Assembly (NCBI RefSeq): GCF_019823065.1
Contig: NZ_CP081966.1
Span: 1,767,501-1,831,500, forward strand
Source: Pseudomonas mosselii
GTDB taxonomy: Bacteria > Pseudomonadota > Gammaproteobacteria > Pseudomonadales > Pseudomonadaceae
DNA: 64,000 nucleotides
Direction: 5' to 3'
Positions 30,151 through 36,956 of the stretch are shown in pieces. The position numbers and the translations under genes were made by a program. Within the stretch, counting starts at the first letter, position 1. Each line of letters starts with the position of its first letter. The notes beneath the pieces were generated by a model. That model was not told where the DNA came from. It did not search any database and saw nothing but the letters and a program-made list of their open reading frames with translations.

Positions 30151-30248
30151 CATCGCGGGGCAAGTCGCATCGGCGCACCGCCGCTCCCACGCCAATCGCA
30201 TATTTGGCGTGGGAGCGGCGGTGCGCCGATGCGACTTGCCCCGCGATG
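30151..30248. repeat. REP doublet with a perfect 45-bp inverted repeat
   Basis: Arms 30151-30195 and 30204-30248 are exact reverse complements, loop of 8 bases. Each arm begins like the other REPs of this window (CATCGCGGGGCAAG) and ends CCGCTCCCACGCC, but has about 15 extra bases between. It lies between fadE and the PA2817-like gene. Confidence 0.9.
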
Positions 30249-30262
30249 CGGTCGACCAATGC

Positions 30263-32710
30263 TCAGCGCACTTTGCCTGCCTCGGGCAGCAGCACGTCCT
30301 TGTCAAACGCATCCACATCGATCACCACCCGCCGCGCCTGCTCGGCCTGATGCAGGCGCTGGCCTTCCTCCGCCTGCAACACGCCCGCTTCGATGGCGGC
30401 GTCGATCACCGACTGCCCCGGTGCCGCCTGCACCTTGCCTTCCTTGACCGCCTGATGCAGGGCCTTGTGCAGTGGAGCGGCATCGTCCAGCAGGTCGCAG
30501 GCTGTCTGCAGCGCGGCCACTGGGTCGCCGTCGGCCTGAGGCCTGAAGCAGCCCGCCAGCAGCTCTTCCAGCGCCGGGTCGCCTTTGCGGCGGCCGATCA
30601 GCGCCGCCACCTCGGCGTCCAGCTCATCGCTGGGCCCGGTATGCCGGCGGCCGAACGGGAACACCAGCACCCGCAGGGCGCAGCCCAGGAAGCGGTTGGG
30701 GAAGTTGTCGAGCAGCGCGTCCAGCGCGTTCTCGGCCTGCCCCAGGCTTTCCTCCAGCGCCCAGCGCAGCAGCGGGCGCAGGTACTCGGGCGAGCCTAGG
30801 TCGTGGTAGCGCTTGAGCGCGGCGCTGGACAGGTACAGGTAGCTGAGCACATCGCCCAGCCGGGCGCTCAGGCGTTCGCGGCGCTTGAGCGCGCCGCCCA
30901 GCAGCATCATCGACAGGTCGGCCAGCAAGGCGAACGCCGCCGCCTGGCGGTTGAGGGCGCGGAAGTAGCCCTGGCTCAGGGCATCGCCCGGGACCTTCTC
31001 GAAATGCCCCAGGCCCAAACCCAGCACCAGGGTGCTGGCGGCGTTGCCGGCGGCGAACAGGATGTGCTGCAGCAACAGGTCGTCGAACTCGTTCAGCGCC
31101 TGGTCGTGGTCCTCGCGCCCGGCCAGGGCCATTTCCCTGAGCACGAACGGGTGGCAGCGGATCGCGCCCTGGCCGAAGATCATCAGGTTGCGCGAGAGGA
31201 TGTTGGCCCCCTCGACGGTGATGAAGATCGGCGCGCCTTGCCAGTTGCGGCCCAGGTAGTTGTTCGGGCCCATAATGATGCCCTTGCCGCCGTGCACGTC
31301 CATGGCGTGCTGGATGCACTCGCGACCGCGCTCGGTGAGGTGGTACTTGAGGATCGCCGACAGCACCGAGGGCTTTTCGCCGAGGTCGACAGCCTTGGCG
31401 GTGAGCAGGCGGGCGCTGTCCATCAGCCAGGCGTTGCCGCCGATGCGCGCCAGGGATTCCTGGATGCCTTCGAAGGCGGCCAGCGGCACGTTGAACTGTT
31501 CGCGCACCCGGGCGTACTGGCCGGTGACGAGGCTTGTGTACTTGGCCGCGCCCGTGCCGACCGCCGGCAGGGAGATCGAGCGGCCCACCGACAGGCAGTT
31601 CATCAGCATCATCCAGCCCTTGCCGAGCATGGCCTGGCCGCCGATCAGGCAATCCAGCGGCACGAATACGTCCTTGCCGCTGTTGGGGCCGTTCATGAAC
31701 GCGGCCCCCAGTGGCAGGTGGCGTCGGCCGATCTCCACGCCGGGGAGGTCGGTGGGGATCAGCGCCAGGCTGATGCCCAGCTCGGTCTGCTCGCCCAGCA
31801 GGTGGTCGGGGTCGTAGGCCTTGAAGGCCAGGCCCAGCAGGGTGGCTACCGGGCCGAGGGTGATGTAGCGCTTCTCCCAGTTCAGACGCAGGCCGATGAC
31901 GTCTTCACCCTGCCACTGGCCTTTGCAGATGACGCCGGTGTCGGGCATGGCCCCGGCGTCGGAGCCGGCCAGGGGGCCGGTGAGGGCGAAGCAGGGGATG
32001 TCGTCGCCACGGGCCAGGCGCGGCAGGTAGTGGCTGCGCTGCTCGTCAGTGCCGTAGTGCAGCAGCAGTTCGGCCGGGCCCAAGGAGTTGGGCACCATCA
32101 CCGTGGAGGCCAGGTCGCCGCTGCGGGTGGCCAGTTTCATCGCCACCTGGGAGTGGGCGTAGGCCGAGAAGCCCTTGCCGCCGTACTCCTTGGGGATGAT
32201 CAGGGCGAAGAAGCCGTGCTGCTTGATGAAGTCCCAGGCTTGCGGCGGCAGGTCGAGGTCCTGGCCGATCTGCCAGTCGCTGACCATGGCGCACAGCTGC
32301 TCGGTGGGGCCGTCGATGAAGGCCTGTTCCTCCTCGCTGAGCCTGGGTGCGTCGTAGTCGAGCAGGGTGTTCCAGTCGGGGCGGCCGCTGAACAGGTGGC
32401 CGTCCCACCACACGGTGCCGGCGTCGATGGCTTCGCGCTCGGTCTGCGACATTGGCGGCAGGGTACGCTGGAACCAGTTGAACATCGGCGCGGTGAATAG
32501 TTTACGGCGCAGCTCCGGCAGGGCGAAGAAGGCCGCCTTGGCGGCGATCACTACCCAGATCAGCGCCAGCAGCCAGCCTGGCGCGGTGCTGAAGATGCCC
32601 ATCAGCAGGGTGTAGGCGGCGATGGCCGCGAGGATTTGCAGGGGCGCCAGGCGCCGGTGCAGTAGATACGCGGCGCCAAGCACCAGGACCAGCAACCACA
32701 ACAGCAGCAT
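30263..32710 (-). CDS. fadE: acyl-CoA dehydrogenase, FadE type
   Basis: An 815-residue membrane-associated acyl-CoA dehydrogenase, first oxidation step of fatty-acid beta-oxidation, length as in E. coli FadE (814). The N-terminus has two hydrophobic segments (about 1-20 and 27-62). The dehydrogenase domain shows FALTGPLAGSDAGAMPDTGVI (about 235-255), LGAAFMNGPNSGKDVFVPLDCLIGG and DVHGGKGIIMGPNNYLGRNWQGAPIFITVEGANILSRNLMIFGQG, where the glycine-rich FAD/substrate region lies. A DUF1974-type C-terminal domain follows. The P. aeruginosa counterpart is PA2815. It is probably transcribed with the PA2817-like gene across the REP element. Confidence 0.93.
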   Translation of the reverse strand: MLLLWLLVLVLGAAYLLHRRLAPLQILAAIAAYTLLMGIFSTAPGWLLALIWVVIAAKAAFFALPELRRKLFTAPMFNWFQRTLPPMSQTEREAIDAGTVWWDGHLFSGRPDWNTLLDYDAPRLSEEEQAFIDGPTEQLCAMVSDWQIGQDLDLPPQAWDFIKQHGFFALIIPKEYGGKGFSAYAHSQVAMKLATRSGDLASTVMVPNSLGPAELLLHYGTDEQRSHYLPRLARGDDIPCFALTGPLAGSDAGAMPDTGVICKGQWQGEDVIGLRLNWEKRYITLGPVATLLGLAFKAYDPDHLLGEQTELGISLALIPTDLPGVEIGRRHLPLGAAFMNGPNSGKDVFVPLDCLIGGQAMLGKGWMMLMNCLSVGRSISLPAVGTGAAKYTSLVTGQYARVREQFNVPLAAFEGIQESLARIGGNAWLMDSARLLTAKAVDLGEKPSVLSAILKYHLTERGRECIQHAMDVHGGKGIIMGPNNYLGRNWQGAPIFITVEGANILSRNLMIFGQGAIRCHPFVLREMALAGREDHDQALNEFDDLLLQHILFAAGNAASTLVLGLGLGHFEKVPGDALSQGYFRALNRQAAAFALLADLSMMLLGGALKRRERLSARLGDVLSYLYLSSAALKRYHDLGSPEYLRPLLRWALEESLGQAENALDALLDNFPNRFLGCALRVLVFPFGRRHTGPSDELDAEVAALIGRRKGDPALEELLAGCFRPQADGDPVAALQTACDLLDDAAPLHKALHQAVKEGKVQAAPGQSVIDAAIEAGVLQAEEGQRLHQAEQARRVVIDVDAFDKDVLLPEAGKVR

Positions 32711-32835
32711 GATTCTTCCTCCTTGGAAGCGGGGGGCGGGGGCGATCCACAGAGCTTAGACGTGTTGGGGTGGATGGCCTGCCTAGGAGATGACAGGGTG
32801 GGGCGCTGGGAGTTCGGTAGGGAATGTCATGCAGT

Positions 32836-32905
32836 CATCGCGGGGCAAGCCCGCTCCCACGCCAGATATGCAATGTGGGCGTGGGAGTGGGCTTGCCCCG
32901 CGATG
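32836..32905. repeat. REP doublet (inverted pair)
   Basis: CATCGCGGGGCAAGCCCGCTCCCACGCC-type arm at 32836-32863 and its inverted partner at 32878-32905, one G:T-type difference, loop about 14 bases. P. putida-type REPIN between fadE and the DUF3077 gene. Confidence 0.9.
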
Positions 32906-32916
32906 CGGTCATCAGA

Positions 32917-33156
32917 TCATCTGGAGCGGTTCAACCCCACCTCCATATCATCGATCAGCGCCTTGGCCATGGCGCTGAGGATCCGCGCCGAGCTGCCGGC
33001 CAGCAGGTCGCCTTCCATCTCCGCCTCACAGGTCAGGTGGCGGATGCAGCCGAGCAGCACCGACAACTCGCTGAAGGCGTCTTCGAAGGTAACACCCGGC
33101 TCGACCTTGAACAGGTCCAGGCAGGTGGTGCGGCCTGCGGTATGGCCGCGGCTCAT
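32917..33156 (-). CDS. DUF3077 family small protein
   Basis: A 79-residue protein: TCLDLFKVEPGVTFEDAFSELSVLLGCIRHL then a helix with AILSAMAKALIDDMEVGL. The first block (F.V.PGV...DAL..S.LL) is the DUF3077 signature. Function unknown; common in Pseudomonas in pairs with the next gene. Its ATG overlaps the preceding stop by 4 bases. Confidence 0.8.
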   Translation of the reverse strand: MSRGHTAGRTTCLDLFKVEPGVTFEDAFSELSVLLGCIRHLTCEAEMEGDLLAGSSARILSAMAKALIDDMEVGLNRSR

Positions 33157-33392
33157 GGCTGCACCTGCGGCTTGTGCTCGAGCAGGGCGCAGGCCAGCTG
33201 GCCGAGGTAGTCGCTGGCGATGAACAGGCGGTCCTGGACTTCGCCGGGCTCGGTCTTGAAGTAGATGTCGAGGACGTCGGAGATGGCGGTGGCCACTTCG
33301 ACGGCGGCGGCCATGGCATCGTCGCGGGGGAGGGTGGGGCGGATGGTGAGGAAGTGGGAGAGACGGGGTGGGTCTGGGACGATTTTTTTCAT
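33153..33392 (-). CDS. DUF6124 family small protein
   Basis: A 79-residue protein beginning MKKIVPDPPRLSHFLTIRPTLPRDDAMAAAVEVA, followed by a helix region and FIASDYLGQLACALLEHK. This M.K..P.PP start and DDA motif are how I know DUF6124, which is usually followed by DUF3077 as here. Unknown role. The ATG at 33392 is chosen from the M.K..P.PP motif; the upstream in-frame ATG at 33428 would add 12 residues and lacks an SD. Confidence 0.75.
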   Translation of the reverse strand: MKKIVPDPPRLSHFLTIRPTLPRDDAMAAAVEVATAISDVLDIYFKTEPGEVQDRLFIASDYLGQLACALLEHKPQVQP

Positions 33393-33822
33393 GGTCGAGA
33401 GTCCTATGCGGTCATTGAAAACCACCATCCAGGCCTTTTCTCACGAGGTGAGGGTGGCGGCCGTGTACGAGGTGAGAAAACCGGGACATAGGACAAACCC
33501 GGTCAGACCGAAGCCTGCCCGCACACGGCCACCATGACGAAGCCGCTGGTTGTCATATGTAATCGGGTTTCTCACACCCGGTCACCCAATTGGGCGACCC
33601 GATGAAGTTATCCCCGGGGTATTTCCCCGACAACGTGGCGGCTTCCGGCAAGCGCGTAGGATAGTTCCCAAGCTTTGCTGGCTGAAGCATTTGGTTTCAG
33701 GTTCGGAAATATCTGACAGTCTTTGAGATCGCTGGGGCCGCAAAGCGGCCCCCGCTTTCACTGGCACCGCCCACCGCTTGGGGTAGACTGACCCCTCTCC
33801 CGCATTCATTAAGGACGTTGCC
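33393..33822. other. 430-base region between the DUF6124 gene and gst
   Basis: No credible gene. It contains TTTTCTCAC/GTGAGAAAA inverted repeats (33436-33444, 33472-33480), a near-perfect palindrome GGTCACCCAATTGGGCGACC (33580-33599), and a GGGGCCGC-AAA-GCGGCCCC hairpin (33734-33752). The first two probably belong to the leader of the small-gene pair. Confidence 0.5.
33734..33752. terminator. GC-rich hairpin upstream of gst
   Basis: GGGGCCGC-AAA-GCGGCCCC followed by CGCTTTC on the plus strand. Hairpins of this form are frequent P. putida terminators; no gene ends close by on the plus strand, so its role is uncertain. Confidence 0.35.
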
Positions 33823-34446
33823 ATGCTGAAGATCTGGGGCCGCAAGAATTCGAGCAATGTGCGCAAGGCGTTGTGGATCGCCCACGAGCTGGGCCTGGAC
33901 TTCGAGTCCATCGATGCCGGCGGCGCCTTCGGCGTGGTCAACGAACCGCACTACCGGGCCCTGAACCCCAACGGCCTGGTGCCCATGCTCGAAGACGGCG
34001 ACCTGGTGCTGTGGGAGTCCAACGCCATCGTGCGCTACCTATGCGCCGAGTACGGCGCCGAACAAGGCTGGTACCTCGACGACCCGCGCCAGCGCGCCCT
34101 GGCCGACAAGTGGATGGACTGGACCACCTCGTCCTTCGCCGGCCCCTTCCGCCCGCTGTTCTGGGGCCTGCTGCGCACCCCCGAGGACCAGCGCGACTGG
34201 GTGGCGATCAACGCCGCGCACAAGCAGTGCGCGCAACTGCTGGCCATCGCCGACGAGACCCTGGCCAAGCAGCCGTACCTCTCCGGCGAGCAGATCGGCA
34301 TGGGCGACATTCCCCTGGGCAGCTTCATCTACGCCTGGTTCGAAATGCCGATTGAACGCCCGGCCATGCACCAACTCCAAGCCTGGTACGAGCGCCTCAA
34401 GCAACGCCCGGCCTACCAGGCGGCGGTGATGAGCGCCCTGACGTGA
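33823..34446 (+). CDS. glutathione S-transferase
   Basis: A 207-residue cytosolic glutathione S-transferase. The N-terminal thioredoxin-like domain carries KIWGRKNSSNVRKALWIAHELGL (the serine/asparagine site for glutathione) and the ALNPNGLVPMLEDGDLVLWESNAIVRYL block with the cis-proline and the glutamate-serine pair that bind glutathione; the C-terminal half is helical. AAGGA precedes the ATG. It fits PA2813 (YibF-like), which in P. aeruginosa is likewise near the two ABC genes and fadE. The substrate is unknown. Confidence 0.92.
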   Translation: MLKIWGRKNSSNVRKALWIAHELGLDFESIDAGGAFGVVNEPHYRALNPNGLVPMLEDGDLVLWESNAIVRYLCAEYGAEQGWYLDDPRQRALADKWMDWTTSSFAGPFRPLFWGLLRTPEDQRDWVAINAAHKQCAQLLAIADETLAKQPYLSGEQIGMGDIPLGSFIYAWFEMPIERPAMHQLQAWYERLKQRPAYQAAVMSALT

Positions 34447-34453
34447 CGCCACT

Positions 34454-34470
34454 TCGATAGTCACTATCGA
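34454..34470. promoter_or_regulatory. 17-bp palindrome upstream of the ABC exporter
   Basis: Arms TCGATAGT and ACTATCGA around a central C, 109 bases upstream of the ATP-binding gene and 8 bases past the gst stop. A candidate operator for an unidentified regulator. Confidence 0.45.
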
Positions 34471-34578
34471 TACATGTGACTGTACTTGTGCGGCCAGCCC
34501 TTGCACCATGGCCGCACTCACTGCGCCAGTGACTTCACCTGGCGTGTCCCGCACCCTTTTCTCGGTACCCGACCCGCT

Positions 34579-35511
34579 ATGAGTTCCGCCCTGTCCATCC
34601 GACAGCTGACCAAGACCTACGGCAACGGTTTCCAGGCCCTCAAGGGCATCGACCTGGACGTTTCCGAAGGCGATTTCTTCGCCTTGCTCGGCCCCAACGG
34701 CGCCGGCAAGTCCACCACCATCGGCATTCTCTCGACCCTGGTGAACAAGACCAGCGGCACGGTCAACGTGTTCGGCCACGACCTGGACCGCGAGCCTGCG
34801 GCGCTCAAGCGCTGCCTGGGCGTGGTGCCCCAGGAGTTCAACTTCAACCAGTTCGAGAAGACCTTCGACATCGTCGTCACCCAGGCCGGCTACTACGGCA
34901 TCCCGCCCAAGGTGGCCAAGGAGCGCGCCGAGCAGTACCTGACGCAGCTCGGGCTGTGGGACAAGCGCGACGTGCCGTCGCGTTCGCTGTCCGGCGGCAT
35001 GAAGCGCCGGCTGATGATCGCCCGGGCGCTGATCCACGAGCCGCGCCTGTTGATCCTCGACGAGCCGACCGCCGGGGTGGACATCGAGCTGCGCCGTTCG
35101 ATGTGGAGCTTCCTCACCGAGCTCAACCAGAAGGGCATCACCATCATCCTCACCACCCACTACCTCGAAGAGGCCGAGCAGCTGTGCCGCAACATCGGCA
35201 TCATCGACCACGGCACCATCGTCGAGAACACCAGCATGCGCCAGTTGCTGGGCAAGCTGCACGTCGAGACCTTCGTCCTCGACCTCAAGCACGACCTGCC
35301 CGCCGCGCCTGAGCTGCAGGGCTACCCGTGCCGGCTGATCACCCCGCACACCCTGGAGGTGCAGGTGGACAAGGACATCGGCATCACCGCGCTGTTCGGC
35401 CAGCTGGCGCTGAAGAACATCGAGGTACAAAGCCTGCGCAACAAGACCAACCGACTCGAGGAGCTGTTCGTGTCCCTGGTGGAAAAGAACCTGTCGAAGG
35501 TGGCCGTATGA
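34579..35511 (+). CDS. yadG: ABC-2 type exporter, ATP-binding protein (YadG-like)
   Basis: A 310-residue ATPase: Walker A GPNGAGKST (about 38-46), Q-loop VVPQEF, signature LSGGMKRRL, Walker B LLILDEPTAGVD, and the switch histidine LTTHYLEE. The 80-residue C-terminal extension is usual in YadG/NodI-like exporters. It works with the permease gene that starts 4 bases inside it (ATGA overlap). It powers export of an unknown substrate. The start ATG has no clear SD; MSSALSIRQLTKTYG is the conserved opening. Confidence 0.9.
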   Translation: MSSALSIRQLTKTYGNGFQALKGIDLDVSEGDFFALLGPNGAGKSTTIGILSTLVNKTSGTVNVFGHDLDREPAALKRCLGVVPQEFNFNQFEKTFDIVVTQAGYYGIPPKVAKERAEQYLTQLGLWDKRDVPSRSLSGGMKRRLMIARALIHEPRLLILDEPTAGVDIELRRSMWSFLTELNQKGITIILTTHYLEEAEQLCRNIGIIDHGTIVENTSMRQLLGKLHVETFVLDLKHDLPAAPELQGYPCRLITPHTLEVQVDKDIGITALFGQLALKNIEVQSLRNKTNRLEELFVSLVEKNLSKVAV

Positions 35512-36287
35512 GTGTGGAACTGCGCACCAACTGGGTCGCCCTGAACACCATCGTCTACCGCGAAGTGCGGCGCTTCTTGCGCATCTGGCCGCAGACCCTG
35601 CTGCCGCCGGCCATCACGATGGTGTTGTACTTCGTGATCTTCGGTAACCTGATCGGCCGGCAGATCGGCGACATGGGCGGCTTCACCTACATGGAGTACA
35701 TCGTGCCGGGGCTGATCATGATGTCGGTGATCACCAACTCCTACGGCAACGTGGTGTCGAGCTTCTTCGGCAGCAAGTTCCAGCGCTCCATCGAGGAGCT
35801 GATGGTGTCGCCGGTGTCGCCGCACACCATCCTCGTCGGCTATGTGCTGGGCGGTGTGCTGCGCGGGCTGGCGGTTGGGGTGATCGTGACCATCCTGTCG
35901 CTGTTCTTCACCCACCTGCAGGTGCATCACCTGGGTGTGACCATCGTCGTGGTGCTGCTGACCGCGACCATCTTCTCGCTGCTGGGCTTTGTCAACGCGG
36001 TGTTCGCGCGCAACTTCGACGACATCTCGATCATCCCGACCTTCGTGCTGACGCCGCTGACCTACCTGGGCGGGGTGTTCTACTCGATCAACCTGCTGCC
36101 GCCGTTCTGGCAGACCGTGTCGCTGGCCAACCCCGTGCTGCACATGGTCAACTCGTTCCGCTACGGCATCCTAGGGGTGTCGGACATCAGCATCGGCACG
36201 GCGATCAGCTTCATGCTGGTGGCCACCGCGCTGCTCTACCTGCTGTGCGTGCGCCTGCTGGTCAGCGGCCGCGGCATGCGTGCCTGA
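35508..36287 (+). CDS. yadH: ABC-2 type exporter, permease (YadH-like)
   Basis: A 259-residue inner-membrane protein with six hydrophobic segments (for example TLLPPAITMVLYFVIFGNLIG at about 26-46) and the ABC-2 signature region (about 190-235, PLTYLGGVFYSINLLPPFWQTVSLANPVLHMVNSFRYGILG). Pairs with the YadG-like ATPase. Its last 117 bases overlap the antisense DUF2062 frame. Substrate unknown. Confidence 0.9.
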   Translation: MSVELRTNWVALNTIVYREVRRFLRIWPQTLLPPAITMVLYFVIFGNLIGRQIGDMGGFTYMEYIVPGLIMMSVITNSYGNVVSSFFGSKFQRSIEELMVSPVSPHTILVGYVLGGVLRGLAVGVIVTILSLFFTHLQVHHLGVTIVVVLLTATIFSLLGFVNAVFARNFDDISIIPTFVLTPLTYLGGVFYSINLLPPFWQTVSLANPVLHMVNSFRYGILGVSDISIGTAISFMLVATALLYLLCVRLLVSGRGMRA

Positions 36288-36812
36288 GCTGCGGGTGAGG
36301 GCACAACGGCACTGGCGCCGGCGCCACTGCCGGCCCACCCACCAGCGCCAGTAGCCCATGGTGGTGAAGTAGGCGAGCACGCCGAGTACCACCCCGCACA
36401 CCACCGAGCCCAGCAGGAACGGTTGCCAGATCGTCGCCAGCTGGTCGGTGACCCAGTCGACGGTGATTTCCTCGGGCAGCGTGCGCGGCGGCACCTGCAT
36501 CAGCCAGGCGCCGGTCATGTAGGTGACGAAGAACACCGGCGGCATGGTCAGCGGGTTGGTCAGCCACACCAGGCTCACCGCGATTGGCAGGTTGCCGCGC
36601 ACCGGGATCGCCAGCGCGGCGGCCAGCAGCATCTGCATGGGGATCGGGATCAGCGCCGCGAACAGGCCGACGCCCATGGCCCGCGCCACCGAATGGCGAT
36701 TCAGGTGCCACAGGTTGGGGTCGTGCAGCAGCTTGCCGAAAAAGCGTAAGGATTTGTGTTCGCGGATGCTGGTCGGGTCCGGCATGTAGCGTTTGAACAG
36801 ACGGCGCGGCAT
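36171..36812 (-). CDS. DUF2062 family membrane protein with antisense-encoded tail
   Basis: A 213-residue protein. Residues 1-170 are the DUF2062 pattern: MPRRLFKRYMPDPTSIREHKSLRFFGKLLHDPNLWHLNRHSVARAMGVGLFAALIPIPMQMLLAAALA, then VSLVWLTNPLTMPPVFFVTYMTG and a further membrane segment before WRWWVGRQWRRRQ. The last 39 residues (SSGTHAAAADQQ...ADVRHP) are the complement of the yadH 3' end and look non-native; the family usually ends near the basic WRRR motif. A stop-codon loss is likely. Function unknown. Confidence 0.8.
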   Translation of the reverse strand: MPRRLFKRYMPDPTSIREHKSLRFFGKLLHDPNLWHLNRHSVARAMGVGLFAALIPIPMQMLLAAALAIPVRGNLPIAVSLVWLTNPLTMPPVFFVTYMTGAWLMQVPPRTLPEEITVDWVTDQLATIWQPFLLGSVVCGVVLGVLAYFTTMGYWRWWVGRQWRRRQCRCALTRSSGTHAAAADQQAHAQQVEQRGGHQHEADRRADADVRHP

Positions 36813-36956
36813 GTGGGCTCCCGGCGGGGTTGAAGGGCGTCAGTATGCCTTGATTGAAGCGCAGCCTCGTTCAGAGTTTGTGACAATTGTTTAGCAGGTT
36901 TTTTCCGCCGATCAGCTAAGCCTCAGGGGCCGTTTTCGCTTCTGGAGCTCTATCTC

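Noticed and set aside
30803..32500. 565-residue plus-strand frame across fadE
   Set aside because: Antisense shadow rich in Q, G and H; fadE motifs are complete on the other strand.
33605..33625. TTATCCCCGGGGTA resembling the ICE palindrome
   Set aside because: Only the central part is similar; the AGCTA/TAGCT arms are missing and it lies in the chromosome.
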